This document shows positions 26,265 to 34,974 of a stretch of DNA of 64,000 bases, in pieces (the first letter of the stretch is position 1; the number at the start of each line of letters is the position of its first letter). The stretch covers positions 62,001 to 126,000 of the forward strand of contig NZ_JAHWGH010000012.1 of assembly GCF_019334305.1 (NCBI RefSeq), given 5' to 3'. Under the pieces are notes generated by a model. It ran no database searches and had not been told where the DNA came from. It saw nothing but the letters and a program-made list of their open reading frames with translations. This stretch comes from Rossellomorea orangium. GTDB taxonomy: Bacteria > Bacillota > Bacilli > Bacillales > Bacillaceae_B. The position numbers and the translations under genes are program-made.

Positions 26265-27374
26265 ATGATCATCAAAAAAATCAATCTGTATGCCATTCGA
26301 TTACCACTGAAACAGCCTTTTATCATCAGTTACCATACCTATGAGGATATGCCTTCAATCATTTTGGAAATGGAGACGGACGAAGGAATCATTGGATACG
26401 GTGAAGCGGTGGCGGATGAACATGTGACAGGGGAAACGTGGGAAAGCACATTTCAGGTACTTCAGCACACCCTAGCACCGAAACTGATCGGGGAGAATCC
26501 GTTTCATATTGAAAAAATCCATGAGCTGATGGATCAAGCCATTTACAATGCCCCGACGGCCAAGGCGGCCATCGATATTGCTTGCTATGATGTCATCGGA
26601 AAAAAAGTGAGTCAACCCGTTTATCAGCTGCTCGGCGGCCGGTATCATGACGAATTCCAGATCACCCATGTCCTGAGCATAACAGACCCGGATACGATGG
26701 CAAAAGAAGCAGCCGGTATGATCGAGAAAGGTTTTGAATCGTTTAAAATGAAGGTTGGAACCGATGTCGACCAGGACATTGAACGAATACGGAAGGTCAG
26801 GGAACGTGTCGGATTGGACGTGCCGATCCGGGTGGATGTGAATCAGGGCTGGAAGAACAGCAGTCAGACGTTGAAGGCTCTGCGGCATCTTCAAACCCTG
26901 AACATTGATTGGCTGGAGCAGCCCGTTTTGGCAGATGATGTAGATGGAATGGTCCGGATTAAATCGAAGACAGATATCCCCCTCATGATCGATGAAGGGC
27001 TGAAAGGCGTACGTGACATGCGTGAAATCATCGGGAAGCAGGCAGCGGATAAAGTGAACATTAAATTGATGAAGAGCGGAGGGATCTATCCGGCAGTGAA
27101 ACTTGCCCACATGGCTGAGATGGCAGGGATGGAATGCCAGGTCGGTTCGATGGTCGAATCCTCGATCGCGTCAGCAGCCGGCTTCCATGTGGCTTTTTCC
27201 AAAAGGGTCATCACTAGTGTAGAATTGACGGGACCGATTAAGTTTTCGAAGGACATCGGAGATCTGCATTATGACATCCCATTTATCCGACTGTCGGACA
27301 AAGCGGGCCTCGGTGTTAACGTAGATAAAGATATTCTGGAAGAGTTGACTGAGTTTAAGAGTATCGTAGAGTAA
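26265..27374 (+). CDS. ykfB: L-Ala-D/L-Glu (dipeptide) epimerase, YkfB-like
   Basis: A 369-residue enolase-superfamily enzyme of the muconate lactonising group. Catalytic Lys is in F-K-M-K-V-G, metal ligands are the Asp of R-V-D-V-N-Q-G-W, the Glu of W-L-E-Q-P and the Asp of M-I-D-E-G, and the second Lys is in N-I-K-L-M-K-S-G-G. It inverts the Glu of L-Ala-D-Glu from murein peptides so they can be used as nutrients. ATG 26265 follows AAAGGAGTGCTTAGAA. It is divergent from the regulator and 13 bp from a GNAT gene. Assignment as dipeptide epimerase rather than another superfamily member rests on overall likeness and peptide-linked neighbours. Confidence 0.8.
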   Translation: MIIKKINLYAIRLPLKQPFIISYHTYEDMPSIILEMETDEGIIGYGEAVADEHVTGETWESTFQVLQHTLAPKLIGENPFHIEKIHELMDQAIYNAPTAKAAIDIACYDVIGKKVSQPVYQLLGGRYHDEFQITHVLSITDPDTMAKEAAGMIEKGFESFKMKVGTDVDQDIERIRKVRERVGLDVPIRVDVNQGWKNSSQTLKALRHLQTLNIDWLEQPVLADDVDGMVRIKSKTDIPLMIDEGLKGVRDMREIIGKQAADKVNIKLMKSGGIYPAVKLAHMAEMAGMECQVGSMVESSIASAAGFHVAFSKRVITSVELTGPIKFSKDIGDLHYDIPFIRLSDKAGLGVNVDKDILEELTEFKSIVE

Positions 27375-27387
27375 GGAGCATAGAATC

Positions 27388-28086
27388 ATGGATAATCTAT
27401 TTGAAGGGTTTATTGACAGTGAATCATACACTGTTCGTTTGTTAAGTAAAGAGGATATAAGTCAAGTACAGCAGCTGCAGGGGATTGTAGTGGAGACATT
27501 AACAGAAAAAAAGAACCTGCAGCCCCTGACGTATGAGGAATTGGATTATATCTTAACCGGAAACGGACTGATGATCGGAGCCTTTACAGAGATGGGATTA
27601 ATCGCATTCAGAGCATTATTGATCCCGCCTATTGACGAAGAGCATCTGGGGCTGGATGTTGGACTCGAGGCAGAAGAACTGGCACAGGTCATCTATCAGG
27701 AAATTTCGAACGTACACCCGGATTACAGAGGCAACCGCCTTCAGCAAACACTGGCCCATTTGATCATGCAAGAGCAGGCGAAGCTGGATCAAGGGTTCAC
27801 CTATGTGGCGTGCACCGTCGCTCCCTTTAATATTCCCAGTTTAAAAGATAAGTTCAAGCAGGGAATGGAAATTGCTGCCCTTAAGATCAAGTACGTCGAT
27901 CAATTGCGCTATGTATTCATTAAGCGCCTTGACGGAGAGGGAAGCGGTGGAGAGATTTCAGAGATTGCCAGAGTTCCGATGGGGGATGTCGAGGGACAGC
28001 AGGCGTTATTGGATGAAGGCTGGAGCGGGATTTCGATGGAGGAAGATGATGGTGGGTATCGGGTGTTGTATGTAAGAAGGAGTTAG
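27388..28086 (+). CDS. GNAT-fold acetyltransferase, in operon with epimerase
   Basis: A 232-residue protein. S-Y-T-V-R-L-L-S-K-E-D is a typical GNAT N-terminus. The acetyl-CoA segment is V-H-P-D-Y-R-G-N-R-L-Q-Q-T-L-A-H-L-I, with N-R-L replacing the usual G-x-G. A C-terminal extension of about 50 residues is not typical. ATG 27388 begins 13 bp after the epimerase stop; AAGGAGCATAGAATC is the ribosome site. It may acetylate amino acids or peptides produced by the pathway, but nothing in the sequence fixes the substrate. Confidence 0.75.
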   Translation: MDNLFEGFIDSESYTVRLLSKEDISQVQQLQGIVVETLTEKKNLQPLTYEELDYILTGNGLMIGAFTEMGLIAFRALLIPPIDEEHLGLDVGLEAEELAQVIYQEISNVHPDYRGNRLQQTLAHLIMQEQAKLDQGFTYVACTVAPFNIPSLKDKFKQGMEIAALKIKYVDQLRYVFIKRLDGEGSGGEISEIARVPMGDVEGQQALLDEGWSGISMEEDDGGYRVLYVRRS

Positions 28087-28107
28087 TTCAGTAATAAACT
28101 GAAACAA

Positions 28108-28137
28108 ATTGGCGTCCTAAAGGGCGCTATTTTGTTT
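28108..28137 (+). terminator. Weak terminator after the epimerase-GNAT unit
   Basis: GGCGTCC pairs with GGGCGCT (G-T pairs included) around TAAA, followed by ATTTTGTTT. Confidence 0.5.
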
Positions 28138-28194
28138 GGAGGAACAGGTTTGAATTCAGATAGATTCGTTTCGATCTGGAACATCCGATTTATT

Positions 28195-28231
28195 GCCCCT
28201 TGCCGTCATAGTCGTTGCAAGGGGCTTTTTG
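28195..28231 (+). terminator. Terminator
   Basis: Perfect nine-bp stem GCCCCTTGC (28195-28203) with GCAAGGGGC (28217-28225), then TTTTTGTTTTT. Confidence 0.8.
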
Positions 28232-28295
28232 TTTTTGTCGGTTGAGTATGATTTCGGGAAAATGGGAACGCTGACTCATAAAGGGGTGAAAGAAG

Positions 28296-28778
28296 ATGTT
28301 GCTACTATTCACGGCTTTATTTTCACTTATGTTGCTTTTATCTGCAAATGGGTTATTGAAACGACTGGGGACGACTGAGACAGTGGTATGCACATTGTTT
28401 AACTCCTTTTTATGCCAACATATCAATTTTAAGATTTTTTCTGCATATGATCGGCTTTCCATTAAAGAGGAGTGGATTCCGAGAATCGTGAGCAATCTTC
28501 ATTTTGGTCTACTATTGCCTCTTTTGTTAACGTGGGTGGCTTATTTGTTCTGTTCTGGGATTCCAACGATATACAGGTTGGCCATTGCCATGTGCTGGGT
28601 TGGGATTGATGTAGTAGGGAAATATGTATTATTAAAAGAAGAAACGTTACTATCCGGAGCTTCGGGCTGGTATCCGATCATCGATGTGAGCATTTCTGTT
28701 GGAATTGTTCTGTTGGCATTTATCTTTATGAATCGTTTTTCCTCTATTTTGAGGAAGGAGATCGGTTTTATTGAATAA
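28296..28778 (+). CDS. Hypothetical integral membrane protein
   Basis: A 160-residue protein with four hydrophobic segments (about 2-22, 66-88, 93-112, 127-147). No motif is recognised. ATG 28296 follows AAGGGGTGAAAGAAG. Its last eight bases overlap the next gene, which encodes another membrane protein, so the two are probably made together. Confidence 0.68.
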   Translation: MLLLFTALFSLMLLLSANGLLKRLGTTETVVCTLFNSFLCQHINFKIFSAYDRLSIKEEWIPRIVSNLHFGLLLPLLLTWVAYLFCSGIPTIYRLAIAMCWVGIDVVGKYVLLKEETLLSGASGWYPIIDVSISVGIVLLAFIFMNRFSSILRKEIGFIE

Positions 28779-29322
28779 TATACTAAATCTGTTAGAGCCT
28801 CTTTTACCGAAAACGTTTGATCAAAATGAGATTTTTGTATTGTTGATCATGGTCTTGTGCATTTGTATCTTCGTTATTGTGCATCATTTGGATCCGCAAT
28901 TACTGCAAACTGAAATAATCGCATTATTTGTTTTTAATATACTATTTTCCACCGTTGGGGATCGTATGCTGGCTGAACCACCACTGGATTTGTATGACAC
29001 ACTTGATTATGGACATGGAGAACTATTTGATTCTGTATTACAGATTCTCGTATATCCTATCCCCGTCATTCTGTATATTCATTTCTATCAGAAATATAAT
29101 CCCAACAAAATCGTCTCTATAGTTTTATACGCTTTTGTCCTTGTGTTACTTGAATGGACTTCGGAGAAATTCTTCAATGTCTTTCAATATAAGGAGTGGA
29201 AGATTGTGTATTCTTATGGATTCTATTGTTTTGCATTGGCACTAAACTTGTTGTTTGCGGGATTGATAAAGAGGCTTATAGGAAGAGAGCAATCTAAAAA
29301 AAGAAGCAGTGCCAATTCATAA
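28771..29322 (+). CDS. CBO0543-like integral membrane protein
   Basis: A 183-residue protein with five hydrophobic segments. The pattern Y-P-I-P-V-I-L-Y-I-H-F-Y-Q-K-Y, followed by L-E-W-T-S-E and Y-K-E-W-K-I-V-Y-S, resembles the CBO0543 family of Bacillus membrane proteins of unknown function. TTG 28771 follows GGAAGGAG with ten-base spacing. The gene ends inside the terminator shared with the convergent EamA gene. Confidence 0.65.
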   Translation: MNNILNLLEPLLPKTFDQNEIFVLLIMVLCICIFVIVHHLDPQLLQTEIIALFVFNILFSTVGDRMLAEPPLDLYDTLDYGHGELFDSVLQILVYPIPVILYIHFYQKYNPNKIVSIVLYAFVLVLLEWTSEKFFNVFQYKEWKIVYSYGFYCFALALNLLFAGLIKRLIGREQSKKRSSANS

Positions 29323-29340
29323 CTGGCTCTGCTTCTTTTT
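29296..29340. terminator. Bidirectional terminator
   Basis: AAAAAGAAGCAG plus TGCCA (to 29314) pairs with TGGCT plus CTGCTTCTTTTT (29324-29340), with A and T runs at both ends. Confidence 0.85.
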
Positions 29341-30265
29341 ATGAAGTCTTTACAGGCTCGTTGGACAGGCCGCCTGATGGAACTTTCCTCAACATCCGAG
29401 GCTTCGTCTTCCATAACGAAAACAACACACATCCCGCCAGAACAATCATACTCCCAACAGCCTGAAGACTATTCATCTTTTCTCCTAAAAAGAAGAACGC
29501 CAACAAAGCTGTGAACACAGGATTAAAGTTCAAGAACAACCCTGATGTACTAGGCCCGAGCCTATTCACCCCGACATTCCAAAGCACCATGCAGACAACC
29601 GTGGAAATAACACCGGTATACAGGATTGACTGCACGAAGGAAGCATCGACATTGGTCACACGGAAATCATGAAGATTGAAAGGCAGCAGGATAAGAAGTC
29701 CGAATATCCCTGAATAAAGAATCGACATCATTGGAGTGACGCTTTTCATCGCCCACTTGCTGCAAACGGAATAGAAACCCCACATGACAACGGCAGAGAG
29801 CATATACAAATCCCCATCATTAAACTGCATGGAATAAATCATTTCCATGTTTCCTTTCGACAGGACAAGGAGCACGCCAAAGAGTGATAAGAACATGGAT
29901 GACAGTTGAAAGGCGTTCACCTGTTCCTTCAGAAAAATAAAAGAAATTCCTGCGATTGAAAACATATTTAACGTGGAAATCAGTCCAACATTGGTGGCAG
30001 AGGTCTTCTCAAGTGCCATGAATTGAAGTGCCTGAAAGAGGGCCACCCCTGTCAGCCCCATTAAACATAATGGCAGAATGGATCGTACGGGTGGAACGAG
30101 CTTCTTTTCCTTCCACCAAACAATCGGGAACAGGCAGACGATGGCGATGGCCCATCTTAATATCGTCAACGTTCCCGGGGATGCATGCTCTACAAGCGTT
30201 TTCCCCACGATGAAATTGCCTCCCCAGAGAAGACTGGTCAGTAACAATAGATAATGATATTTCAC
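29339..30265 (-). CDS. EamA/DMT family permease
   Basis: A 308-residue transporter with ten hydrophobic segments formed by two EamA repeats; L-L-W-G-G-N-F-I-V-G-K is the classic start of repeat one, and the second half contains the matching W-G-F-Y-S-V-C-S-K. Such proteins export amino acids or other metabolites. The start is a GTG at 30265 after AAGGGGCTAAAATGAC. It is divergent from an Lrp/AsnC regulator 212 bp away, which is its likely controller, suggesting an amino-acid substrate. Confidence 0.85.
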   Translation of the reverse strand: MKYHYLLLLTSLLWGGNFIVGKTLVEHASPGTLTILRWAIAIVCLFPIVWWKEKKLVPPVRSILPLCLMGLTGVALFQALQFMALEKTSATNVGLISTLNMFSIAGISFIFLKEQVNAFQLSSMFLSLFGVLLVLSKGNMEMIYSMQFNDGDLYMLSAVVMWGFYSVCSKWAMKSVTPMMSILYSGIFGLLILLPFNLHDFRVTNVDASFVQSILYTGVISTVVCMVLWNVGVNRLGPSTSGLFLNFNPVFTALLAFFFLGEKMNSLQAVGSMIVLAGCVLFSLWKTKPRMLRKVPSGGLSNEPVKTS

Positions 30266-30477
30266 GTCATTTTAGCCCCTTTTCACAGAGCCACTGTGCA
30301 CAATGACATTTATTATAAGAATAATTTTAACATTTTATCCGATTTACAAAAGAACATATTGTATAATGATGATAAAACGAAATAATTGAAAGTGTGACAG
30401 ATTGTTAGATTATTATAATTCATTTATGCATCATTTTATAAGTGGTTTTTGGAACAATTGAAAAGGGTGGTTGAATC

Positions 30478-30957
30478 ATGGAATCGATTGTAAGCAGGGT
30501 CTTGGACCAAATGGATCTTCAGCTTTTGGATTTGCTGCAAAAGGACGGGCAGTTGAGCAATCTTGAATTATCAAAACGGGTCAATTTGTCGGCACCGGCT
30601 GTTCATGCACGAATCAAGCGGCTCGAGACGGAAGGATATATCAAGAAACAGGTAGCCATCCTGAACCATGAAAAACTGGGATTTGACTTACTATGCTTCG
30701 TGTTTATGAGTACGAATGAGCACCGGACAGAAAAGCTTGAAGCAGTGGAAGGGACGCTCGAATCGATGGAGGAAGTCCTGGAATGTCATTGTTTGACCGG
30801 GGAATATGATTATCTTCTGAAAGTGGCATGTAAGGATCGCAAGGGATTGGAGCTTTTTATCAGAAGGTTGAATGAGATGGGGATTACGAAGATCCAGACA
30901 AGTTTGGCTTTAAGGGAGATTAAGGATTCTACGGTGTTGCCGATAGTGGGGGAGTGA
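30478..30957 (+). CDS. Lrp/AsnC family transcriptional regulator
   Basis: A 159-residue regulator. The N-terminal helix-turn-helix reads L-L-D-L-L-Q-K-D-G-Q-L-S-N-L-E-L-S-K-R-V-N with A-V-H-A-R-I-K-R-L as recognition helix. The C-terminal RAM (ACT-like) domain contains C-H-C-L-T-G-E-Y-D-Y-L-L-K-V. It would sense an amino acid and act on the divergent EamA exporter gene and itself. ATG 30478 follows AAAGGGTGGTTGAATC. Confidence 0.88.
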   Translation: MESIVSRVLDQMDLQLLDLLQKDGQLSNLELSKRVNLSAPAVHARIKRLETEGYIKKQVAILNHEKLGFDLLCFVFMSTNEHRTEKLEAVEGTLESMEEVLECHCLTGEYDYLLKVACKDRKGLELFIRRLNEMGITKIQTSLALREIKDSTVLPIVGE

Positions 30958-31104
30958 GTGGAGTTAAATCCTATAATTTAGAAACTTAAATTTTGTTAGG
31001 CTTTTAATTGAAGGAAGAGAACATGAGTTAGCGGGGACTCTAGTAAAGTAGGATGAACGATGATCAGGCAATGGCTGTGGTGAAAACCATTGCTCATCCA
31101 TTAA

Positions 31105-31569
31105 TCAAAAGGAGACTCTATTCTTCTTTCTCATCCACACCCATCTACTATTAAAAGACAATCGCAGACTGGGATCTTCCACAAATTCAGCTCCCTTATA
31201 GCATTGAATTGCTTGTAGATTTCCAGGCTCTATTCTCATATACACCCATTCATAAGGATAGTCTTTGCATAATTCAAGAAGTTCTTGAATCAATCGCTTA
31301 CCTATGCCTTTATTTCGTAAAGAAGGTGCAACAACCAAATGGGCAAGTTCCAGATCTTCTTCTTCAGCGTCCACCCATATCTCCCCATAGGCAACGGCTT
31401 TTGAGTCATCCTCAAATATATATCCGAATTGATCATGTGCTTCGTACCAGCTATGGAACATATCCGGTGAATAGGTTTGCCTACCAGTGACAAGCATACA
31501 GTCCTCTGGATGGTTTAACCATTCTTTAAGAACAGGTTCATCTTCTTGTGTTACCTTTCGTATGTTCAT
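31105..31569 (-). CDS. GNAT family N-acetyltransferase
   Basis: A 154-residue acetyltransferase. N-I-R-K-V-T-Q-E-D-E starts the fold; the acetyl-CoA loop is L-V-V-A-P-S-L-R-N-K-G-I-G-K-R-L-I-Q, a canonical R-x-x-G-x-G. The substrate is unknown. ATG 31569 follows AGTAGGAGTAGATACC on the minus strand. It stands alone; the 147 bp to the Lrp gene contain only a GCAATGG/CCATTGC hairpin. Confidence 0.85.
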   Translation of the reverse strand: MNIRKVTQEDEPVLKEWLNHPEDCMLVTGRQTYSPDMFHSWYEAHDQFGYIFEDDSKAVAYGEIWVDAEEEDLELAHLVVAPSLRNKGIGKRLIQELLELCKDYPYEWVYMRIEPGNLQAIQCYKGAEFVEDPSLRLSFNSRWVWMRKKNRVSF

Positions 31570-31752
31570 GGTATCTACTCCTACTGTCTGAATTATCTAC
31601 TAATTATATCAGATGGGAAAATAAAAAAGGAGTCGTGAGGGAATTGTACATGTTGAAAAGAGGGGAAAGTCGTTTTGGTTACTCATTTTGCTGATTCCAG
31701 CATCTTGGTTCGGTTGGGAGATCAGGTTAAGCACCAGAGCTGATCAATAGAA

Positions 31753-31940
31753 GGAAAAATTCCGCTTAATTTGTCATTACTATTAAAAAACGCTGAAATA
31801 GACGGAAAAATTCCGCCTATCAACTCAAAAAATACAAATTTGGGTGGTTATTCTGGGCTTAAGCGGAAAACCTCCGCTTATTTACCCCGAAACATGTTCC
31901 ATTATGAATATAACCGGAAAATCTCCGCTTATTTTAGTTT
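31753..31940 (+). repeat. Array of four GCGGA/TCCGC hairpin repeats
   Basis: Units of the form (AAGC)GGAAAAxxTCCGCTTATTT start at 31753, 31804, 31865 and 31916 (spacing 51, 61, 51). Each can fold as AAGCGGA/TCCGCTT. They fill a 512-bp gap (31570-32081). A 65-codon frame across them is an artefact of the repeat. Upstream, 31650-31750, a hydrophobic frame with no usable start is seen but not called. Confidence 0.8.
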
Positions 31941-32081
31941 TGCTGGTTCTTCGATAAAGGGTAAGTGAAAAGAGTACCATGAACCGCAACTTTGTATTCC
32001 TAATATCAAAATCAATAGTAGAATGGCAATGAACCAAGGAGACAGGTACTCCGGTCCCCTTGGTTACATCGATTGATTATT

Positions 32082-32546
32082 CTAATACTCTCCCTTAATC
32101 ACAAAATAAGATCCCCGAATGATGCCGGCCAGTTTAGACTTCTGCCTCGCAAATTTAAACTTTTCCTCCAGCTCCTTTGGTATCTCCATTCCTTCAGAAA
32201 GCTTAAACCCAACTGCCCTTTTCTTTGGATCATCAACGGTATACATAGCATTGACCGTAAGACCATCCTCATAAAAGACGTAAGTGAACTGTATGTTTTC
32301 CACTTGAAAGCGCGATGTTTCCAAGGCCCTGGCCGCAAATACAATTTCACGTTCTTCTTTTAATATTCTGTTCAAATAATCAAGAGTCTCCCGGCTTTCG
32401 CTGGCCGGTACAACGGTAAACGCATGTTTATATTTGTTCATAAAATAACGGGCTTCATGAGCACGTAAACCAGCCAGTGCTTCTGCTACAGGCGATGATT
32501 CTAAACCAATCGTAGACACATTTTTAAAATCTACCGTATAAGGCAT
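32082..32546 (-). CDS. Hypothetical protein paired with an effector-binding protein
   Basis: A 154-residue soluble protein starting at ATG 32546, eight bases after AAGGAG; the longer frame upstream has no ribosome site. It begins M-P-Y-T-V-D-F-K-N-V-S-T-I-G-L-E-S-S and ends G-S-Y-F-V-I-K-G-E-Y. The alternating strand/helix look and the F-V-I-K-G-E end recall the GyrI-like protein encoded just upstream (which has L-V-V-K-G-E), so it may be a distant relative, but I do not recognise a named family. Its start lies 14 bp after the stop of that gene. Confidence 0.65.
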   Translation of the reverse strand: MPYTVDFKNVSTIGLESSPVAEALAGLRAHEARYFMNKYKHAFTVVPASESRETLDYLNRILKEEREIVFAARALETSRFQVENIQFTYVFYEDGLTVNAMYTVDDPKKRAVGFKLSEGMEIPKELEEKFKFARQKSKLAGIIRGSYFVIKGEY

Positions 32547-32560
32547 GTTCATTTCTCCTT

Positions 32561-33043
32561 TTATTTCATTACAACAGGAATCCACATTTCTCCATAAACC
32601 ATTCCGTTTCGCTGCCCCGTTTCAACCACTGTATTCGGCCCTCCGACATAGGCAAAGTCCTTTGCTTCCGGAAGGACACGTCCGAATGCAATGCCGGAAA
32701 CCGTATGATCCAGTTCCTCTGCCGTATTTCCTTCTCCTTTTACAACCAAATAATTTCCCTTTGGAAACTGAATGGCTTTGGCTTCTTCCGGTGCGGCCGA
32801 TGCTTCAGCCATGACCCCGCCATGATGCATCATCTTTCCATTTATCGCTTCATTCACTGCGAAAATGTAGTCATTGGAAGCAATGGATTGTAACTTTTGC
32901 AGTGTTCCATTTTCATTTATTTCTTTCCAAAAATCGGCCTTTTCCCTATTTAAGCCTGCCATATCCGTGTAATGGCTCGTCAATTCGGTTCCCACACCCA
33001 CAACGGTGAAGGAGTCTTTTTCTTCTAACTGATAATTTGACAT
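32561..33043 (-). CDS. GyrI-like/AraC effector-binding domain protein
   Basis: A 160-residue protein starting at ATG 33043. A longer frame reaches 33118, but that point lies inside the -35 box of the promoter for this gene, so it cannot be the start. The body, F-T-V-V-G-V-G-T-E-L at the N-terminus, F-P-K-G-N-Y-L-V-V-K-G-E in the middle and Y-G-E-M-W-I-P-V at the end, is typical of stand-alone GyrI-like small-molecule-binding domains that sequester drugs. The divergent WYL regulator probably controls it, together with the gene downstream. Confidence 0.75.
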   Translation of the reverse strand: MSNYQLEEKDSFTVVGVGTELTSHYTDMAGLNREKADFWKEINENGTLQKLQSIASNDYIFAVNEAINGKMMHHGGVMAEASAAPEEAKAIQFPKGNYLVVKGEGNTAEELDHTVSGIAFGRVLPEAKDFAYVGGPNTVVETGQRNGMVYGEMWIPVVMK

Positions 33044-33090
33044 CGTCAAAACCTGCCTCTTCATAAATTTGTTGTCTTCAACACTTGATA

Positions 33091-33118
33091 TGTATATACT
33101 AACGTTAAATTGTGTCAA
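33091..33118 (-). promoter_or_regulatory. Promoter of the GyrI-like operon
   Basis: Minus-strand TTGACA (plus 33113-33118), 16-bp spacer, TATACA (33091-33096). Start of transcription near 33084. The region also serves the divergent regulator gene at 33145. Confidence 0.7.
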
Positions 33119-33144
33119 AAAGTGATACTGTTTAGGAGGTCCCC

Positions 33145-34116
33145 ATGAAAAAAGTTGAACGGATTAACGTGATCATGCGTTACATCAATAATCGTGCCCA
33201 CTTTACGATTTCTGAAATCATGCGTGAATTTGACATTTCACGGTCGACGGCGATGAGGGATATCCGTGAGATTGAGTCCATGGGGATGCCCCTCGTTTCT
33301 GAAGTTGGACGGGACGGCGGTTATTTTGTCATGCACAATTCTGTCCTGCCCGAGGTCCGTTTTACCGATAATGAGGTCAAAGCTCTATTTATCGCCTTTA
33401 TGGCGACAAGAAATCTTCAGCTTCCTTATTTGAAGAGTCGCCAGTCCCTGGCAGAGAAACTCCTCAGCCTCATTTCAGAACAACAACAAGATACCCTCGT
33501 TCTGTTAAATCAGATCCTGCTCTTTGAAGGGACCAATCCCCATAATCCCGATATTCTTGATCTTTCAGACCTCCCCCATCCCATGTTGGATAAACTGATT
33601 CAAACCTTCCTGTTGGATAGGTATTTATTGATTACGATCGAGGAGAAGGCCAAAGAAACCCATCCCATTTATCTCTTGCAGCTCTATCGGGAAAAGAGCC
33701 ATTGGCATATTGAAGGGTTCAATTTGGATGATGAAAAGAAACAGATCTTTTCAGTAGACCACCTCACCGGTGTAGTGCCGTATCCCAATCGAAAAAGGAA
33801 GAGTGAACAAGAAATCCTGGATAAACTAAAAAAGCAGGAAGAAGTCATCAACTTAGTCATTGAACTGGGTCCGGGAGCCATAGCTCAGTTCAAAAAATAC
33901 CATCCTAAAAACGTTTCCCTTTCTTATACGAATCCATACCACAGTACTGGGGTTCTAAAGACTTTTATTGATGTGACTAAACGCGAAGAAGTAAAGGAAA
34001 TGGCCAATTGGATCATGTTCCTTGGTGAGGATATCAGTATAAAGGCAGTGCCGGAAGAAGTATTGGACGTTTTACAAGGGAGAAGCGGTTTATTTTTGAA
34101 CAAAAGTGATGAATGA
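33145..34116 (+). CDS. DeoR/WYL-type transcriptional regulator (YafY-like)
   Basis: A 323-residue regulator. The N-terminal winged helix includes F-T-I-S-E-I-M-R-E-F-D-I-S-R-S-T-A-M-R-D and E-V-G-R-D-G-G-Y; a WYL-like domain follows at about 140-220, with I-E-G-F-N-L-D in place of the usual segment, and a C-terminal WCX region. Such proteins bind a ligand or nucleic acid and control a neighbouring gene. ATG 33145 follows TTTAGGAGGTCCCC. The divergent position implies control of the GyrI-like pair. Confidence 0.85.
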   Translation: MKKVERINVIMRYINNRAHFTISEIMREFDISRSTAMRDIREIESMGMPLVSEVGRDGGYFVMHNSVLPEVRFTDNEVKALFIAFMATRNLQLPYLKSRQSLAEKLLSLISEQQQDTLVLLNQILLFEGTNPHNPDILDLSDLPHPMLDKLIQTFLLDRYLLITIEEKAKETHPIYLLQLYREKSHWHIEGFNLDDEKKQIFSVDHLTGVVPYPNRKRKSEQEILDKLKKQEEVINLVIELGPGAIAQFKKYHPKNVSLSYTNPYHSTGVLKTFIDVTKREEVKEMANWIMFLGEDISIKAVPEEVLDVLQGRSGLFLNKSDE

Positions 34117-34232
34117 CGAAATAGTTATCGGTGGATGCTTCATCTTATTGGAATGGGGGTTGTCGGAAAATGTATTTCGGTTGAAAAATTGGAATAACGG
34201 TAAAGTAGATTGAGATTGGAGTTGAAATAATC

Positions 34233-34760
34233 ATGATTATCATGATAAACGGGGCGTTCGGAGTCGGTAAGACCACTATTTCTAATGAACTCCTGAAAGT
34301 CGTTGAAAACAGCATGTTATTTGATCCTGAAGAAGTCGGGTACATGTTAAGGAATGTATTGCCCCAAGAAATAAAACAGCGTGAATCTCAAACAGGAGAT
34401 TTTCAAGATTTACAACTATGGAAAGAGTTGACGGTTAAGATGGCAGGAGAGCTCATCTCCAGGTATCATGTGAACCTGATTGTCCCTATGACGATTAGGA
34501 AACTCGAATACTTTGACTATATTAATTATGGATTCAAAGGTTTAGATCCACACACTTACCACTTCTGTTTAACAGCAGATAGGGAGACGATCTATAAGAG
34601 GTTGCGGGAGCGGGGAGAAGATGAAGGGAATTGGTGTTTTCAACAAACGGATAAGTGCTTGAAGGCATATTCTGAAAACGATTTTGGGGAATACATAAGT
34701 ACTGAGAATGTGACCGTTGAAGATATAGTTGAAAACATAAAGAGAAAGGTAAGTAGCTGA
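34233..34760 (+). CDS. TmrB-like ATP-binding protein
   Basis: A 175-residue P-loop protein beginning M-I-I-M-I-N-G-A-F-G-V-G-K-T-T (Walker A at 7-15). The segments F-D-P-E-E-V-G-Y-M-L-R, V-P-Q-E-I, N-L-I-V-P-M-T-I and R-L-R-E-R-G-E line up closely from memory with TmrB of B. subtilis (about 197 residues), which confers tunicamycin resistance by binding the drug at the membrane. This protein is shorter and lacks the C-terminal amphipathic tail, so tunicamycin resistance is not assured. ATG 34233 follows GATTGGAGTTGAAATAATC. Confidence 0.75.
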   Translation: MIIMINGAFGVGKTTISNELLKVVENSMLFDPEEVGYMLRNVLPQEIKQRESQTGDFQDLQLWKELTVKMAGELISRYHVNLIVPMTIRKLEYFDYINYGFKGLDPHTYHFCLTADRETIYKRLRERGEDEGNWCFQQTDKCLKAYSENDFGEYISTENVTVEDIVENIKRKVSS

Positions 34761-34974
34761 TTATTAGCCGGACCCAAGTTGATCGCTCAATCTAAACATA
34801 TCTTAGAAACTGCCGATATAGCAAATATATTAATTTAGATGCTATGAATGATTATCTGTATTTGGGCGCTTGGATAATCGGGGAGCAACTAGCGCAACCG
34901 GCTAATTGAACTTTATTGTTTAATTGGCTTTTTTATTTTTAAAACGAAAAGCTATAAATGAAAGGGATATGTAT

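Noticed and set aside
31044..31100. GCAATGG/CCATTGC hairpin between the Lrp and GNAT genes
   Set aside because: No T-run on either strand and only seven base pairs; not called as a terminator.
31650..31750. Hydrophobic frame S-F-W-L-L-I-L-L-I-P-A-S-W-F-G-W
   Set aside because: No usable start codon in frame and it ends where the repeats begin; could be a remnant but support is too thin.
31771..31968. 65-codon plus-strand frame
   Set aside because: It runs through the hairpin repeats, has no ribosome site, and its protein repeats only because the DNA does.
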